From NCBI GenBank assembly GCA_013152475.1, contig JAADGH010000061.1, positions 12,440 to 76,439 on the forward strand: 64,000 nt of DNA, given 5' to 3'. Below the pieces are notes generated by a model. That model ran no database searches. It was not told the origin of the DNA and worked only from the letters and a program-made list of their open reading frames with translations. This document shows, piece by piece, positions 35,761 through 43,810 of this stretch; within the stretch, counting starts at the first letter, position 1, and each line of letters begins with the position of its first letter. The translations under genes and the position numbers were made by a program. The DNA comes from Planctomycetota bacterium. GTDB taxonomy: Bacteria > Planctomycetota > Brocadiia > JAADGH01.

Positions 35761-38700
35761 TTACTTGTTCCCGGCCGGCGCAAGCTCCCACGTCCACGCC
35801 TTCGGTGCGTCAATGCCGTTCCCCGCGAAGTCCCTGGCCGACAGCAACCTCACCTCAACCGCCGCCTTATCGCCCAGCGCCTTCTGCGCCTCAGCGCCCA
35901 GTCGCCAGGTCAGGGTCTCTGTCTGCTGGTCGTACCACATGACTTTGTTGTCGATCCGATAGGTCTTGCCCGCGACGGAAACGGCCACGCTCCCCGGGTC
36001 CAATCCGTTTTTTTCGGCGAATCGGATCGTGAACGTCCCCGCCATGTCCCGCTGCGGCTCAAAGGTCTCCACACGTGGAGGCGTGACATCCACGATGATC
36101 TGCTCGTGAACCGGGGCCGACCAGTTGCCCGCCCCGTCCCGGAGCATCAGGTGGATGTAAGCGATCCCATCTTCCAGCTTTTCGGTGTCGGCGTCAAGCG
36201 TCTTGCCCACGGGTGTGGAGTCGGGCGCGGCATTGACGGCGATTCGATGGTCGGCGACGCCCGACACGTCCTCGGCCGTCCAGGTGGGCTGGAGCGTCTT
36301 CCGGGAGAGGAGCGGACGCATGCGGATGTTGTCGATACAGAACGCCGCCCCCTCGTAGTTGCCGAGGTAGCCGGTTACATCGTCGCCAAAATGAATATTC
36401 GTGAGTGCGAATTCCTTTCGTGTGGGATCATGGGATTTGACGATGTCGAAAAGATTCACCGAAGCGCTGCGCCACGTTCCGTCGGCCAGAATATTGGGAA
36501 TCGCGCCCACCGTCTCGTAGTGGCCGTAGAGGCGCAGGTCCTGACGGAAGGTTTCGGCGGCGAAGCGGACGACCTTCCGCTCGTCGTCAAGATCGAAGCT
36601 GCAATCGACCGGAACGTCCCGGCTCACCTTGTAGTTGAAGGTGAGGAGGGGGAAGCGGCCCACATCGCACGGCCGGGTGAGGAAGCCCACGCCGAAGTCA
36701 TGGGCTATGCACAGATTCTGCACGCGCAGGTAATACCCCCGGCCCGGCTTTTCACTGCGTTCGCGTCGCAGCCATCCCCCCGCCCGGCCGGGCATGGTGC
36801 GGCTGCGGCCGACCGGGTAGCAGTCCCCAAGATTCCTCTCGAAGTCATACCCGATGAAATCCGCGGCGCCGGCCCGGAGCCGAATGTGGGTCGGTGGAAA
36901 CCTGTCTTTTGCGGCGGTGTAGCGCCAGGCAATCTTGTATGGCTCCGCCGCATTGCCGGCGTAGTCGCGCAGCCCGGTCAGCTCGACGTGGATATCCTCG
37001 CCGTCCTTCAGCGTAATTCCGGCGGCCGGGAGATCGAGCTCCAGTATCCCGGACAAGGGCGTGAATCGAACGGCCTTGTGCGTCGTATCGAGCGACCGCC
37101 CCTGGACTGTCAGCCGGATCGAGGCGGGATCGACCCCCGACCCATCGTCGGACAGATGGAAGAGGATCGAGTTCTGCCTTGCCGGATCGACGAGGGGCAT
37201 CGTTACCTTTCCAACGACAGGGGGCCGGCGATCCGTCCGGACCCCGTTGTGAAACTGGAAGTCACCGACGGCATACCGCGCCCCGCGCGGGTTCCCCCCG
37301 TACCCGGCAAGCAGGTACCCGTCGTTGGACCGATTCGCAAATGCGATCTTCCGGATGACGAATGATCTCTTGTAGGGGTACCGGTCCTTCAGCGCGTCGA
37401 AGAGGCGAAACGAGGACCGATGCCACGCGCCGTCGGCGGCGATGCCGGGGAACGAACCCAGGACGATGGCCCGGCCGTCATCGGCCTCCGGCCCCGTCAG
37501 GCGGATGCGATGGGGGGCGCCGTCGAACTCGAAGAACAGATCCACCTTCGCATCCGGCTCGGCCTTGAAGGCAAGGCTCAGCAGACGTTCCGCGGCCGCG
37601 TCGACCGAGTCGGGCCGGTACGACATCCTGAACGGCCCGCCGGGGAGCGCGTTCGTTGCGCAGAAGCCTTGCCCATCGCGCTCCGCGTTGGCCGTAAGAC
37701 CCATCTCGCTTACATTGGTAAACCCCCCGTTGGAGAAGGGCCACCGGGAGTTGAAGACCAACTCGGGCGGATTCGTTTTTGCGTAAGCGATGCGCATGCG
37801 GGAGAGGAGAATTGCGTTGTTCACCGTCCACACGCCCACCTGTCCCTTCCTCAGCGGCTCGGGGTCCAGGAAGTCAAGGGCCAACTGTCCGTTCATGAAG
37901 AACCGGATGTGCGCCCCCTCCTTCATGAGGCGCAGGTGATACCAGCGCCGGTGCAGCCGCATGGCCGTGTCCCAGCTCAGTTCGCGCCTCGGCAGGAGGA
38001 AGAGAGGGGACCGCGTCTCGTCCACCACCCGGTCCCGGCGATAGAGCCGCGTCCACCGGTTTTCCTCCCCGGCCACGATGACGGAATAGCCGTGCGCGGG
38101 GCTGTCGTCCTCGGCGCAAATCGTGAGGCACAGGTCGCCCGGTCGCTCGTGGGGCGACTTCCAGTAGGCAGGCATCGCCAGGGCGGTGAAGACGTCGAGG
38201 GTGACGTCGCCCTCGAACGTCCGCTTGTGCCAGAGCGAGGCCATCTGCCGGCTGCGGCCGCCGAACCACGACCAACGCGGGTCGCACACCCAGCGGTTCA
38301 TGATTCCCCATCGGCCGCCGACGATCTTCCAGTCCACGGGCACGCTGTCGAAGGCGTAGTCCAGCACATTGCTCGACGACACCGACGCGCGCGACGCCTT
38401 CGGACCGAACAGGCTGCGCAGGCCGACCCGACCGCCGGCCAGCGGCTCGACCTGAACAGTCCGGACGACCTTGCCGTCGACAACAACTCGAACCGTTCCC
38501 GCTCGCGACTCGACGGCCACGCGCCTGAACCCGGCTGGAAGCGGCTCGTCCTTAGCCAGGGCCGCCGCATTCCGAAAGAGCGAATAGGTGTTCGATATCC
38601 GGTGCACACACATTCGAAAACCCCTCCGGGGCGAGCGGCGGTCCGCATTGATGATGAGCATAAACTCCGGCGAGAACTTGTCCTGCACCTCCAACCTGGC

Positions 38701-40206
38701 ATCGCCGGGAAAGGGATAGCCGTGCCAGTAAGTGGTTGCTCCTTGTTCGTCGTCCCCTTTGGTCCAGCGGTTCAGATCGCCGGCCCAGTCGGTCATGTAT
38801 TCGTCGGTGACGAAGAGAGGCTTGTAGCGGACCGGCTCGGTGGACGGTTTCTGGAGTTGGGTCGAAATGACTTCCACATCGTCGAAGTACACCCCCAGCG
38901 AGTTGGCGGCGTAGAGGCCCGCCCTGCCCCAGGTGAGATCGGGGACGGTCGCATCGAGAACAGGCACGCCATCCACATAGGCATGGACAGAGGCGCCCTG
39001 AACGGACAGCCTGAGGCGGTAGTATTGCTCCGGTGCGAAGCCGCCGGGCCGCGTCGCCAGCACTTTCGACTGTCCGTCCACGACCTGCACCAGGTCCAAC
39101 GCCCCGCGCCGGTCCTCCGACTCATCCGCCGACCAGCGGAACAGCAAATAGTTCTTTGGGTCGCGAACGCACGTCGCAAGGCCGAACGCCCCCTGTCCGA
39201 GGGATCGGACGGAGGCCCCGGTGGTCGTATCGCTCCAGAAGGTGTGCCCGGCGGCGATCAATGCCTCCGGGGAGAACTTCGCCGGGCGGATGACGGCGAC
39301 GTCTTCGATGCTGTCCAGGTCGATCCGCCTGCGGACTATGCGGGCCGTGAAAATCGTCTTCTTTCCGTCGCGAACGCGGGCAAGGGAGAGGGTGACCGGC
39401 TCGCCTTCCTTGCCCTGCAGCCGCTCGACGACGTCCTCCCGCGACGTGCCGACGGCCGTCCGCCCGTCGATGAGGAGGATCGTGTCGCCCGTACGGACAC
39501 CGGCCTCCCAGGCGGGGGTGCCGTCGAAGACGTGGATGACCACGGCGCGATCATTTTGGTGTTCGATCCGCATCCCCGTGCCGACGTACCGGCGGGTGCG
39601 ACCCCGCTCCAGGTCCGAAAAGGCCGGCGTGTCGGGGAATCGACAGAAAAGCGCGAAGGGGTTCATGCTCCGGTCGGCCCACTGGACGCCGCAGATCTCC
39701 CAGTGACCCGAAAGGGGCTGCCACGCGCCGGACGGTTCACGGCGCATGAAATCGTCGCTAAAGGCGACATCGCCCATCGGCTGGACGCGCAGGAGCTTGG
39801 CGGAATCGGGGGAGATGGCGGCGGCGGGGCCGTGGAAGTCCGTGTCTTCGGCTCGGCAGAGGAACCGGCCGTTGACGGCGACGACGATCTCGCGTTCCCT
39901 CCGCTGAATCTCCACATTCACCTTTGCGAAATTCTCCGAGAGCGGCGCCGAGGCCAGTTCGCGGTCATGTCCGTCCCGGACCTTTCGAAGGGCGCCCGCT
40001 TGCCGAGTGATGCGGACGTAGTAGGCGTTCCGCCCGTCTTGAACGCAGAAGTAGAGGCGCGCTTCACTTCCCACCGCCGGGACCGGTGTGGAAAAGATGA
40101 ACAGATGCCGACCGGGCTTGCCGGCGTTCGCGACGACTCCCGTGCAGAGAGCGAGGAGGATAAACAGAACGGTGCGGGACAGTCTTTTCCCTGGGCTACA
40201 GGTCAT
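35761..40206 (-). CDS. Giant exported protein with PDZ domain and repeated LamG/jelly-roll-like modules
   Basis: A 1481-residue protein with a signal peptide (SRTVLFILLALCTGVVANAG). A jelly-roll unit is followed at ~205-295 by a PDZ domain (VIHVFDGTPAWEAGVRTGDTILLIDG). At least three more concanavalin-like units follow; repeated hints are FSDDFMRREPSGAW near 145 and YFDDVEVIST near 460. Two carbohydrate-binding-like units (~880-1000 and ~1140-1290) and immunoglobulin-like repeats (VDVTPPRVETFEP) complete it. No catalytic motif is visible. It could be a surface glycan-binding scaffold. ATG 40206 overlaps the coiled-coil lipoprotein gene by 11 bases, so the two are translationally linked. The ribosome site is weak, which also fits coupling. 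Confidence 0.72.
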   Translation of the reverse strand: MTCSPGKRLSRTVLFILLALCTGVVANAGKPGRHLFIFSTPVPAVGSEARLYFCVQDGRNAYYVRITRQAGALRKVRDGHDRELASAPLSENFAKVNVEIQRREREIVVAVNGRFLCRAEDTDFHGPAAAISPDSAKLLRVQPMGDVAFSDDFMRREPSGAWQPLSGHWEICGVQWADRSMNPFALFCRFPDTPAFSDLERGRTRRYVGTGMRIEHQNDRAVVIHVFDGTPAWEAGVRTGDTILLIDGRTAVGTSREDVVERLQGKEGEPVTLSLARVRDGKKTIFTARIVRRRIDLDSIEDVAVIRPAKFSPEALIAAGHTFWSDTTTGASVRSLGQGAFGLATCVRDPKNYLLFRWSADESEDRRGALDLVQVVDGQSKVLATRPGGFAPEQYYRLRLSVQGASVHAYVDGVPVLDATVPDLTWGRAGLYAANSLGVYFDDVEVISTQLQKPSTEPVRYKPLFVTDEYMTDWAGDLNRWTKGDDEQGATTYWHGYPFPGDARLEVQDKFSPEFMLIINADRRSPRRGFRMCVHRISNTYSLFRNAAALAKDEPLPAGFRRVAVESRAGTVRVVVDGKVVRTVQVEPLAGGRVGLRSLFGPKASRASVSSSNVLDYAFDSVPVDWKIVGGRWGIMNRWVCDPRWSWFGGRSRQMASLWHKRTFEGDVTLDVFTALAMPAYWKSPHERPGDLCLTICAEDDSPAHGYSVIVAGEENRWTRLYRRDRVVDETRSPLFLLPRRELSWDTAMRLHRRWYHLRLMKEGAHIRFFMNGQLALDFLDPEPLRKGQVGVWTVNNAILLSRMRIAYAKTNPPELVFNSRWPFSNGGFTNVSEMGLTANAERDGQGFCATNALPGGPFRMSYRPDSVDAAAERLLSLAFKAEPDAKVDLFFEFDGAPHRIRLTGPEADDGRAIVLGSFPGIAADGAWHRSSFRLFDALKDRYPYKRSFVIRKIAFANRSNDGYLLAGYGGNPRGARYAVGDFQFHNGVRTDRRPPVVGKVTMPLVDPARQNSILFHLSDDGSGVDPASIRLTVQGRSLDTTHKAVRFTPLSGILELDLPAAGITLKDGEDIHVELTGLRDYAGNAAEPYKIAWRYTAAKDRFPPTHIRLRAGAADFIGYDFERNLGDCYPVGRSRTMPGRAGGWLRRERSEKPGRGYYLRVQNLCIAHDFGVGFLTRPCDVGRFPLLTFNYKVSRDVPVDCSFDLDDERKVVRFAAETFRQDLRLYGHYETVGAIPNILADGTWRSASVNLFDIVKSHDPTRKEFALTNIHFGDDVTGYLGNYEGAAFCIDNIRMRPLLSRKTLQPTWTAEDVSGVADHRIAVNAAPDSTPVGKTLDADTEKLEDGIAYIHLMLRDGAGNWSAPVHEQIIVDVTPPRVETFEPQRDMAGTFTIRFAEKNGLDPGSVAVSVAGKTYRIDNKVMWYDQQTETLTWRLGAEAQKALGDKAAVEVRLLSARDFAGNGIDAPKAWTWELAPAGNK

Positions 40207-40909
40207 CCTGGTTCGCGTTTGGGGACTGCTGGCGACGGTTGATGCCGGCGCGGAACATGTCGCGCTCGCGCTTCCAATCCTCATACTTCTTGTATTGGTC
40301 GGGGGCAAGGATCGCTTTGACTTTCTTGTCGCGCGTGGCCAAGGCATTCTCTTTTGCGCGGTCGATATCCTCCACGCGCGCCGTCCCCTGGACGAGTTGG
40401 GAATAGGCCATGCGGACCTGCTGCTGTTCCTCTTTCATGAACTGCGCGATCTGTTTTTTCTGAACAGGCGACAGATGCGCCAAGGCGACTAACTCGTCGA
40501 GATGGCGTTCCCACAGGTCCTCCGCCCATCGCCGCTGCTCGGCCTGCCTCCGCTGCTGCTCCTCGGCCATGACCTCCTCGATGAGCAGCTTCAGCTCGGC
40601 CCGCGCGCGCGGGTTCATGCCTTTCGGCGTGAGGGCCTCGATCTTGGAGACGTAATCCCGAGTCGCGTCGATTTCCCGTTGAATCTCGTCCATCTGGGGC
40701 GCCAGCTCTTCGTAGGACTTCAGCACTTCCTGGATGGCGGAGGAGAGCTTGACTACCTTCCCGATCTCCTTCTTCAGCTCTGCGTTTTCCTTCTGCAGCC
40801 GGGCCAGCTCGGCCTCCAGCTCTCCCGTCCGGCGGGAGCAGCCCGACAGGGCCGACAGGCATACGGCCACTGCAACCAGGAAGCCAATGGTGGAAGACGC
40901 GCGTTTCAT
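40196..40909 (-). CDS. Coiled-coil lipoprotein
   Basis: A 237-residue lipoprotein with lipobox LSGC (Cys at ~24). Residues ~28-60 are a heptad coiled coil (LEAELARLQKENAELKKEIG), and the rest is helical, rich in Glu, Gln, Lys and Arg. The segment LSPVQKKQIAQFMKEEQQQVRM followed by ILAPDQYKKYEDWKRERD resembles LTXXQ/Spy-CpxP-like periplasmic helical proteins, but no family is certain. It lies 30 bases after the small lipoprotein gene and overlaps the giant PDZ protein gene, giving a three-gene operon in which it may form a periplasmic assembly or chaperone partner. Confidence 0.7.
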   Translation of the reverse strand: MKRASSTIGFLVAVAVCLSALSGCSRRTGELEAELARLQKENAELKKEIGKVVKLSSAIQEVLKSYEELAPQMDEIQREIDATRDYVSKIEALTPKGMNPRARAELKLLIEEVMAEEQQRRQAEQRRWAEDLWERHLDELVALAHLSPVQKKQIAQFMKEEQQQVRMAYSQLVQGTARVEDIDRAKENALATRDKKVKAILAPDQYKKYEDWKRERDMFRAGINRRQQSPNANQDDL

Positions 40910-40939
40910 AGTCGTTCGGCTGTGGATAAATCGTTTGGA

Positions 40940-41332
40940 TTACGAAGGAGACTGCGGCGGATCGGGGGGGCTGTCCTCGGACTTGTCTCCCTTCTCCATC
41001 TTCTCTATCTCCTCGCGGGCGGCCTGCCGTGCGCATTCGGCGGCGGACTCTGCGGCCGCGGCCGCCTGCTGCCGCATGGCCACGGCGGAGCGCTTGGCGC
41101 GCGCTACGCGGATGCGCATCGCGCGGCCCTTTCTGGCAACGATATGGACCCGGACGGTCAGCCCCGTTGTCGCCAGTCCCACTCCTCCCCCCTGCACGTT
41201 GTTCGCCAGCGAAGCGCTTTGCGTATTGACCCGAGCGCGCGCGCGAAACCTGCAGCCGGACAGAAAACAGGGCAGCGCAAGGAACAGTATGAGAGCCGCA
41301 TGGACTGAGATATGTGACAGGCGTTCCTTCAT
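40940..41332 (-). CDS. Small basic lipoprotein
   Basis: A 130-residue lipoprotein with lipobox LSGC (Cys at ~27). After an RARARVNTQS stretch comes a short beta region (GLTVRVHIVARKGRAMRIRVARAKR), then an Ala-rich helix (QQAAAAAESAAECARQAAREEIEKME) and an acidic, Pro-rich end. AAGGAG lies seven bases before ATG 41332; a longer in-frame start would bury the signal. It is the first gene of the operon with the coiled-coil lipoprotein and the giant PDZ/LamG-like protein, behind a consensus promoter at 41386-41414. No function is recognised. Confidence 0.65.
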   Translation of the reverse strand: MKERLSHISVHAALILFLALPCFLSGCRFRARARVNTQSASLANNVQGGGVGLATTGLTVRVHIVARKGRAMRIRVARAKRSAVAMRQQAAAAAESAAECARQAAREEIEKMEKGDKSEDSPPDPPQSPS

Positions 41333-41385
41333 GGCAGACTCCTTATGAAAGCGACGAGAAGATACTCGCCTGGATATGTACACCT

Positions 41386-41414
41386 ATTTTACACGACATC
41401 AGAAGAGCTGTCAA
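41386..41414 (-). promoter_or_regulatory. Consensus sigma70-type promoter for the lipoprotein/PDZ-protein operon
   Basis: Minus strand: TTGACA (41414-41409), 17-base spacer, TAAAAT (41391-41386), giving a leader of ~45 bases. The rest of the 304-base gap 41333-41636 shows no gene or other clear signal. Confidence 0.65.
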
Positions 41415-41636
41415 ATGCGTTTTTGACGCCAGCGGTGCAAGGCAGAGTGGATTGGCTCGAGGTCTCCCGGGTCGTGATGGGGGCGCGGCGTACAGGCACC
41501 GGTTACCACCGCCAGCGATGCGGTCCGCGTTTACGGCAAAAACCGATGCAAAATTGTTACCGCCAGCCGCAGCCCCCAGCGAAACGAGAAATACTCGTGG
41601 TGTTTCTTCAGGGGGACATGGCGCAGCAACCCCTCA

Positions 41637-42560
41637 CTATTTCTTCTGGCGAGCTTTGCTCTTCTTCTTATCCGGCTGCGGGACCTTCAGTTCCTTGCCG
41701 CCGGACTCGACGGACTTCTGCGCGGTGTCGAGGATGGCGATGACGTGGAGCGTGTCACCGAGCGAAATCGGCGGCTTGCCGGTCTCGATCATGGTCACAA
41801 ATCGGGCCAGCATGTTCGTATAGCCATCGGTGGCCGACTCGATCACCTGCTCGCCCTTCGTGCCGCGCAGCACGCAGCGCCAGCCCCCACGGGCCGCGCC
41901 CTCGCCGCACATCCACATGGCGATCAACCCGCTCTCGAACTTCAGGTGAACCAGGTCGAGCTTCTCCGTGCCGAGATGCTGCACCGTGGCCACGCGGCCC
42001 TCGACCACGCCAAGAAGCAGCTCGAGGGAATGGACGCCGTAGAAGATCAGCTCGTTCGGGCCGAAGGTGGCGGCCATGAGCGGCTTGCCGACTTTTTCCT
42101 TCAGCGAATCTTTCAGCGCCAGGACCTCATTGCAGTACCGGAGCGACGAGCCCGACTGGAACAGGCAGCCCTTCTTCTTCGCACGATCCACGACGCGTTT
42201 CGCCTCGACGTACTTCCGGCTGAGCGGCTTGTCCACGAAGAGAGGAATCTTCCGGTCAATGAAGTGGGGGGCGAACTTATAGAGCTCCTGCGAGCAATCG
42301 TCGGCGATGAGCACGCCGTCCACGTCCTCGGCGGCGTCTTCGTATCGATCGAGGACCGTCTCGATGTGCCGCGTGTCGGCCAGCTCCTGGGCGGCTTTCC
42401 TGTTCGCGTCCCAGATCTTGATAATGCGCGCGTTCCTCAGGCGCGGGTCGGCGGCCTGCGTAGGCTTGCCCGTCTCCGGATCGAAGATTCCGTTGAAAAG
42501 GCCCGTGAACGTCTTCCCATGGGGCCACTCCGCAGCCGTCACCAATGCCAGGTTCAGCAT
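41637..42560 (-). CDS. Gfo/Idh/MocA-family oxidoreductase, divergent member
   Basis: A 307-residue protein. The Rossmann half is recognisable from DVDGVLIADDCSQE and IPLFVDKPLSRKYVEAKRVVD, where DKP replaces the usual EKP. The C-terminal half has FYGVHSLELLLGVVEGR in place of the HHxxD helix. The N-terminal GxGxxG motif is absent: the region reads LALVTAAEWPHGKTFTGLFNG, with an insert before the second strand, so cofactor binding may differ from the 6113-7123 protein. The C-terminus is a basic tail (DKKKSKARQKK). ATG 42560 has AAGGAG nine bases upstream. It stands alone; the next gene upstream is divergent. Confidence 0.8.
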   Translation of the reverse strand: MLNLALVTAAEWPHGKTFTGLFNGIFDPETGKPTQAADPRLRNARIIKIWDANRKAAQELADTRHIETVLDRYEDAAEDVDGVLIADDCSQELYKFAPHFIDRKIPLFVDKPLSRKYVEAKRVVDRAKKKGCLFQSGSSLRYCNEVLALKDSLKEKVGKPLMAATFGPNELIFYGVHSLELLLGVVEGRVATVQHLGTEKLDLVHLKFESGLIAMWMCGEGAARGGWRCVLRGTKGEQVIESATDGYTNMLARFVTMIETGKPPISLGDTLHVIAILDTAQKSVESGGKELKVPQPDKKKSKARQKK

Positions 42561-42654
42561 GACTCGTGCTCCTTGAAACAAATGGCTTCCAGTACACGGG
42601 CCGCCATGCTACCCCCTGCCTCAAACAGCGTCAAGCGAAAACCGCCAAATCGTC

Positions 42655-42683
42655 TTGACCGCCAAAGGGTGAGACGGTATGAT
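42655..42683 (+). promoter_or_regulatory. Sigma70-type promoter for the DUF4438 gene
   Basis: TTGACC (42655-42660), 17-base spacer, TATGAT (42678-42683). Directly after it CATCCTCC (42685-42692) is the inverse of GGAGGATG at the ribosome site (42715-42722). Confidence 0.6.
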
Positions 42684-42726
42684 CCATCCTCCTTGGAAGA
42701 TCAAGGTTTTGGGAGGAGGATGAAAA

Positions 42727-43617
42727 GTGCTAAAGACCAACGAAGACAAGCTCGTCATGCAAAGCGTACTGGGCGAGGTGAGCCCTCCCGGCGGGGGGCG
42801 GCCGCCGTACCGCGTCGGCCCCGATGGCAAGCCGAACGTCCTGCCGGGGACCGGGGGCATCACCTACAATCTCCGTGTCGGCGATGGCTGCGTCGGCCTG
42901 AAGGCTGATCATGTCGAGCCGTGCGTCACCACGAAGTCGAAGGACGCGTCCGCCAACACCGGCTACAACACCCTGTCCGGCGCCGGCAACGAGGCGCGGG
43001 TGGTCTCGGGCGATGCCAAGGGAGCAAAGGGCGTCGTCACCGGGAAGCACGGCGGCTGCGAGCACGTCATGATCGACTTCGACGACAAGACGCTCGACAA
43101 GCTCGTCATCGGCGACAAGGTCCAGATCAAGGCATTCGGCCTCGGCCTGGAACTGATCGACTTCCCGGACGTGGCCGTCATGAACCTGTCGCCCCGGCTG
43201 CTCAAGGCATGGCCCATCAAGGGGACGAAGAAGAGCGGCGTCCTGAAGGTTCCCGTCACCCACAAGATCCCCGGCGCCATCATGGGATCGGGGTTGGGGT
43301 CGAGCGACTGCCACACGGGCGACTACGACATCCAGCTCTTCGACAAGAAGATCGTCGCAAAGCACGGCCTGGACACGCTGCGCTTCGGCGACCTCGTCGC
43401 CATCATGGACACCGACCACTCCTTCGGCCGCATCTACCAGACGGGTGCGGTCTCCGTCGGCGTCGTCGTCCACAGCGACTGCGTCAATGCCGGCCACGGA
43501 CCCGGCGTGATGACGCTCCTGACCTCGGCAAAGGGCAAGATCGACCCGGTCATCAGCAGAGACGCGAACATCAGCACCTATCTCAAGATCGGTCGGGCAA
43601 GAAGGAAACGAAAGTAG
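42727..43617 (+). CDS. DUF4438 family protein
   Basis: A 296-residue soluble protein of uncharacterised family DUF4438. Recognisable elements are GTGGITYNLRVGDGCVGLKADHVEPCVT (~42-69), GYNTLSGAGNEARVVSGDAKGAKG, PGAIMGSGLGSSDCHTGDYDI (~182-202), the His-Asp-rich FGDLVAIMDTDHSFGR, and VVVHSDCVNAGHGPGVM. The conserved Asp, His and Cys suggest a metal site, but no activity is established. The start is GTG 42727 after GGAGGA. The product ends in a basic tail (GRARRKRK). It is followed by priA on the same strand, which appears to have its own promoter. Confidence 0.88.
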   Translation: MLKTNEDKLVMQSVLGEVSPPGGGRPPYRVGPDGKPNVLPGTGGITYNLRVGDGCVGLKADHVEPCVTTKSKDASANTGYNTLSGAGNEARVVSGDAKGAKGVVTGKHGGCEHVMIDFDDKTLDKLVIGDKVQIKAFGLGLELIDFPDVAVMNLSPRLLKAWPIKGTKKSGVLKVPVTHKIPGAIMGSGLGSSDCHTGDYDIQLFDKKIVAKHGLDTLRFGDLVAIMDTDHSFGRIYQTGAVSVGVVVHSDCVNAGHGPGVMTLLTSAKGKIDPVISRDANISTYLKIGRARRKRK

Positions 43618-43772
43618 GGCAGGCTGTCATCACCTCCATCGCCCCCTACGGCACGTTCACCATCCAGCAGATGAAGGACTACCTCGCCCAACAGGGCATC
43701 CCGATCAGGCGATGACGTTGCTGTGTTGGAGTGATGGATGGCCAATACCCTACTACTCCATCCCTCCAACCG

Positions 43773-43801
43773 TTGATCTTGTCGCCCCCGCGTGATACGA
43801 T
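43773..43801 (+). promoter_or_regulatory. Sigma70-type promoter placed for a near-leaderless priA transcript
   Basis: TTGATC (43773-43778), 17-base spacer, TACGAT (43796-43801). The -10 box ends nine bases before ATG 43811, so the expected start site falls at or next to the start codon, and no Shine-Dalgarno sequence is visible. Confidence 0.5.
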
Positions 43802-43810
43802 GCCCTTGCC

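Noticed and set aside
37420-40242. 940-codon plus-strand frame opposite the PDZ/LamG-like gene
   Set aside because: Long only because of GC bias; composition and lack of motifs mark it as antisense.
42921-43715. Second gene overlapping DUF4438 in another frame
   Set aside because: Most of it is an Arg/His-rich shadow; only the last ~30 codons beyond the DUF4438 stop look protein-like and are reported separately.
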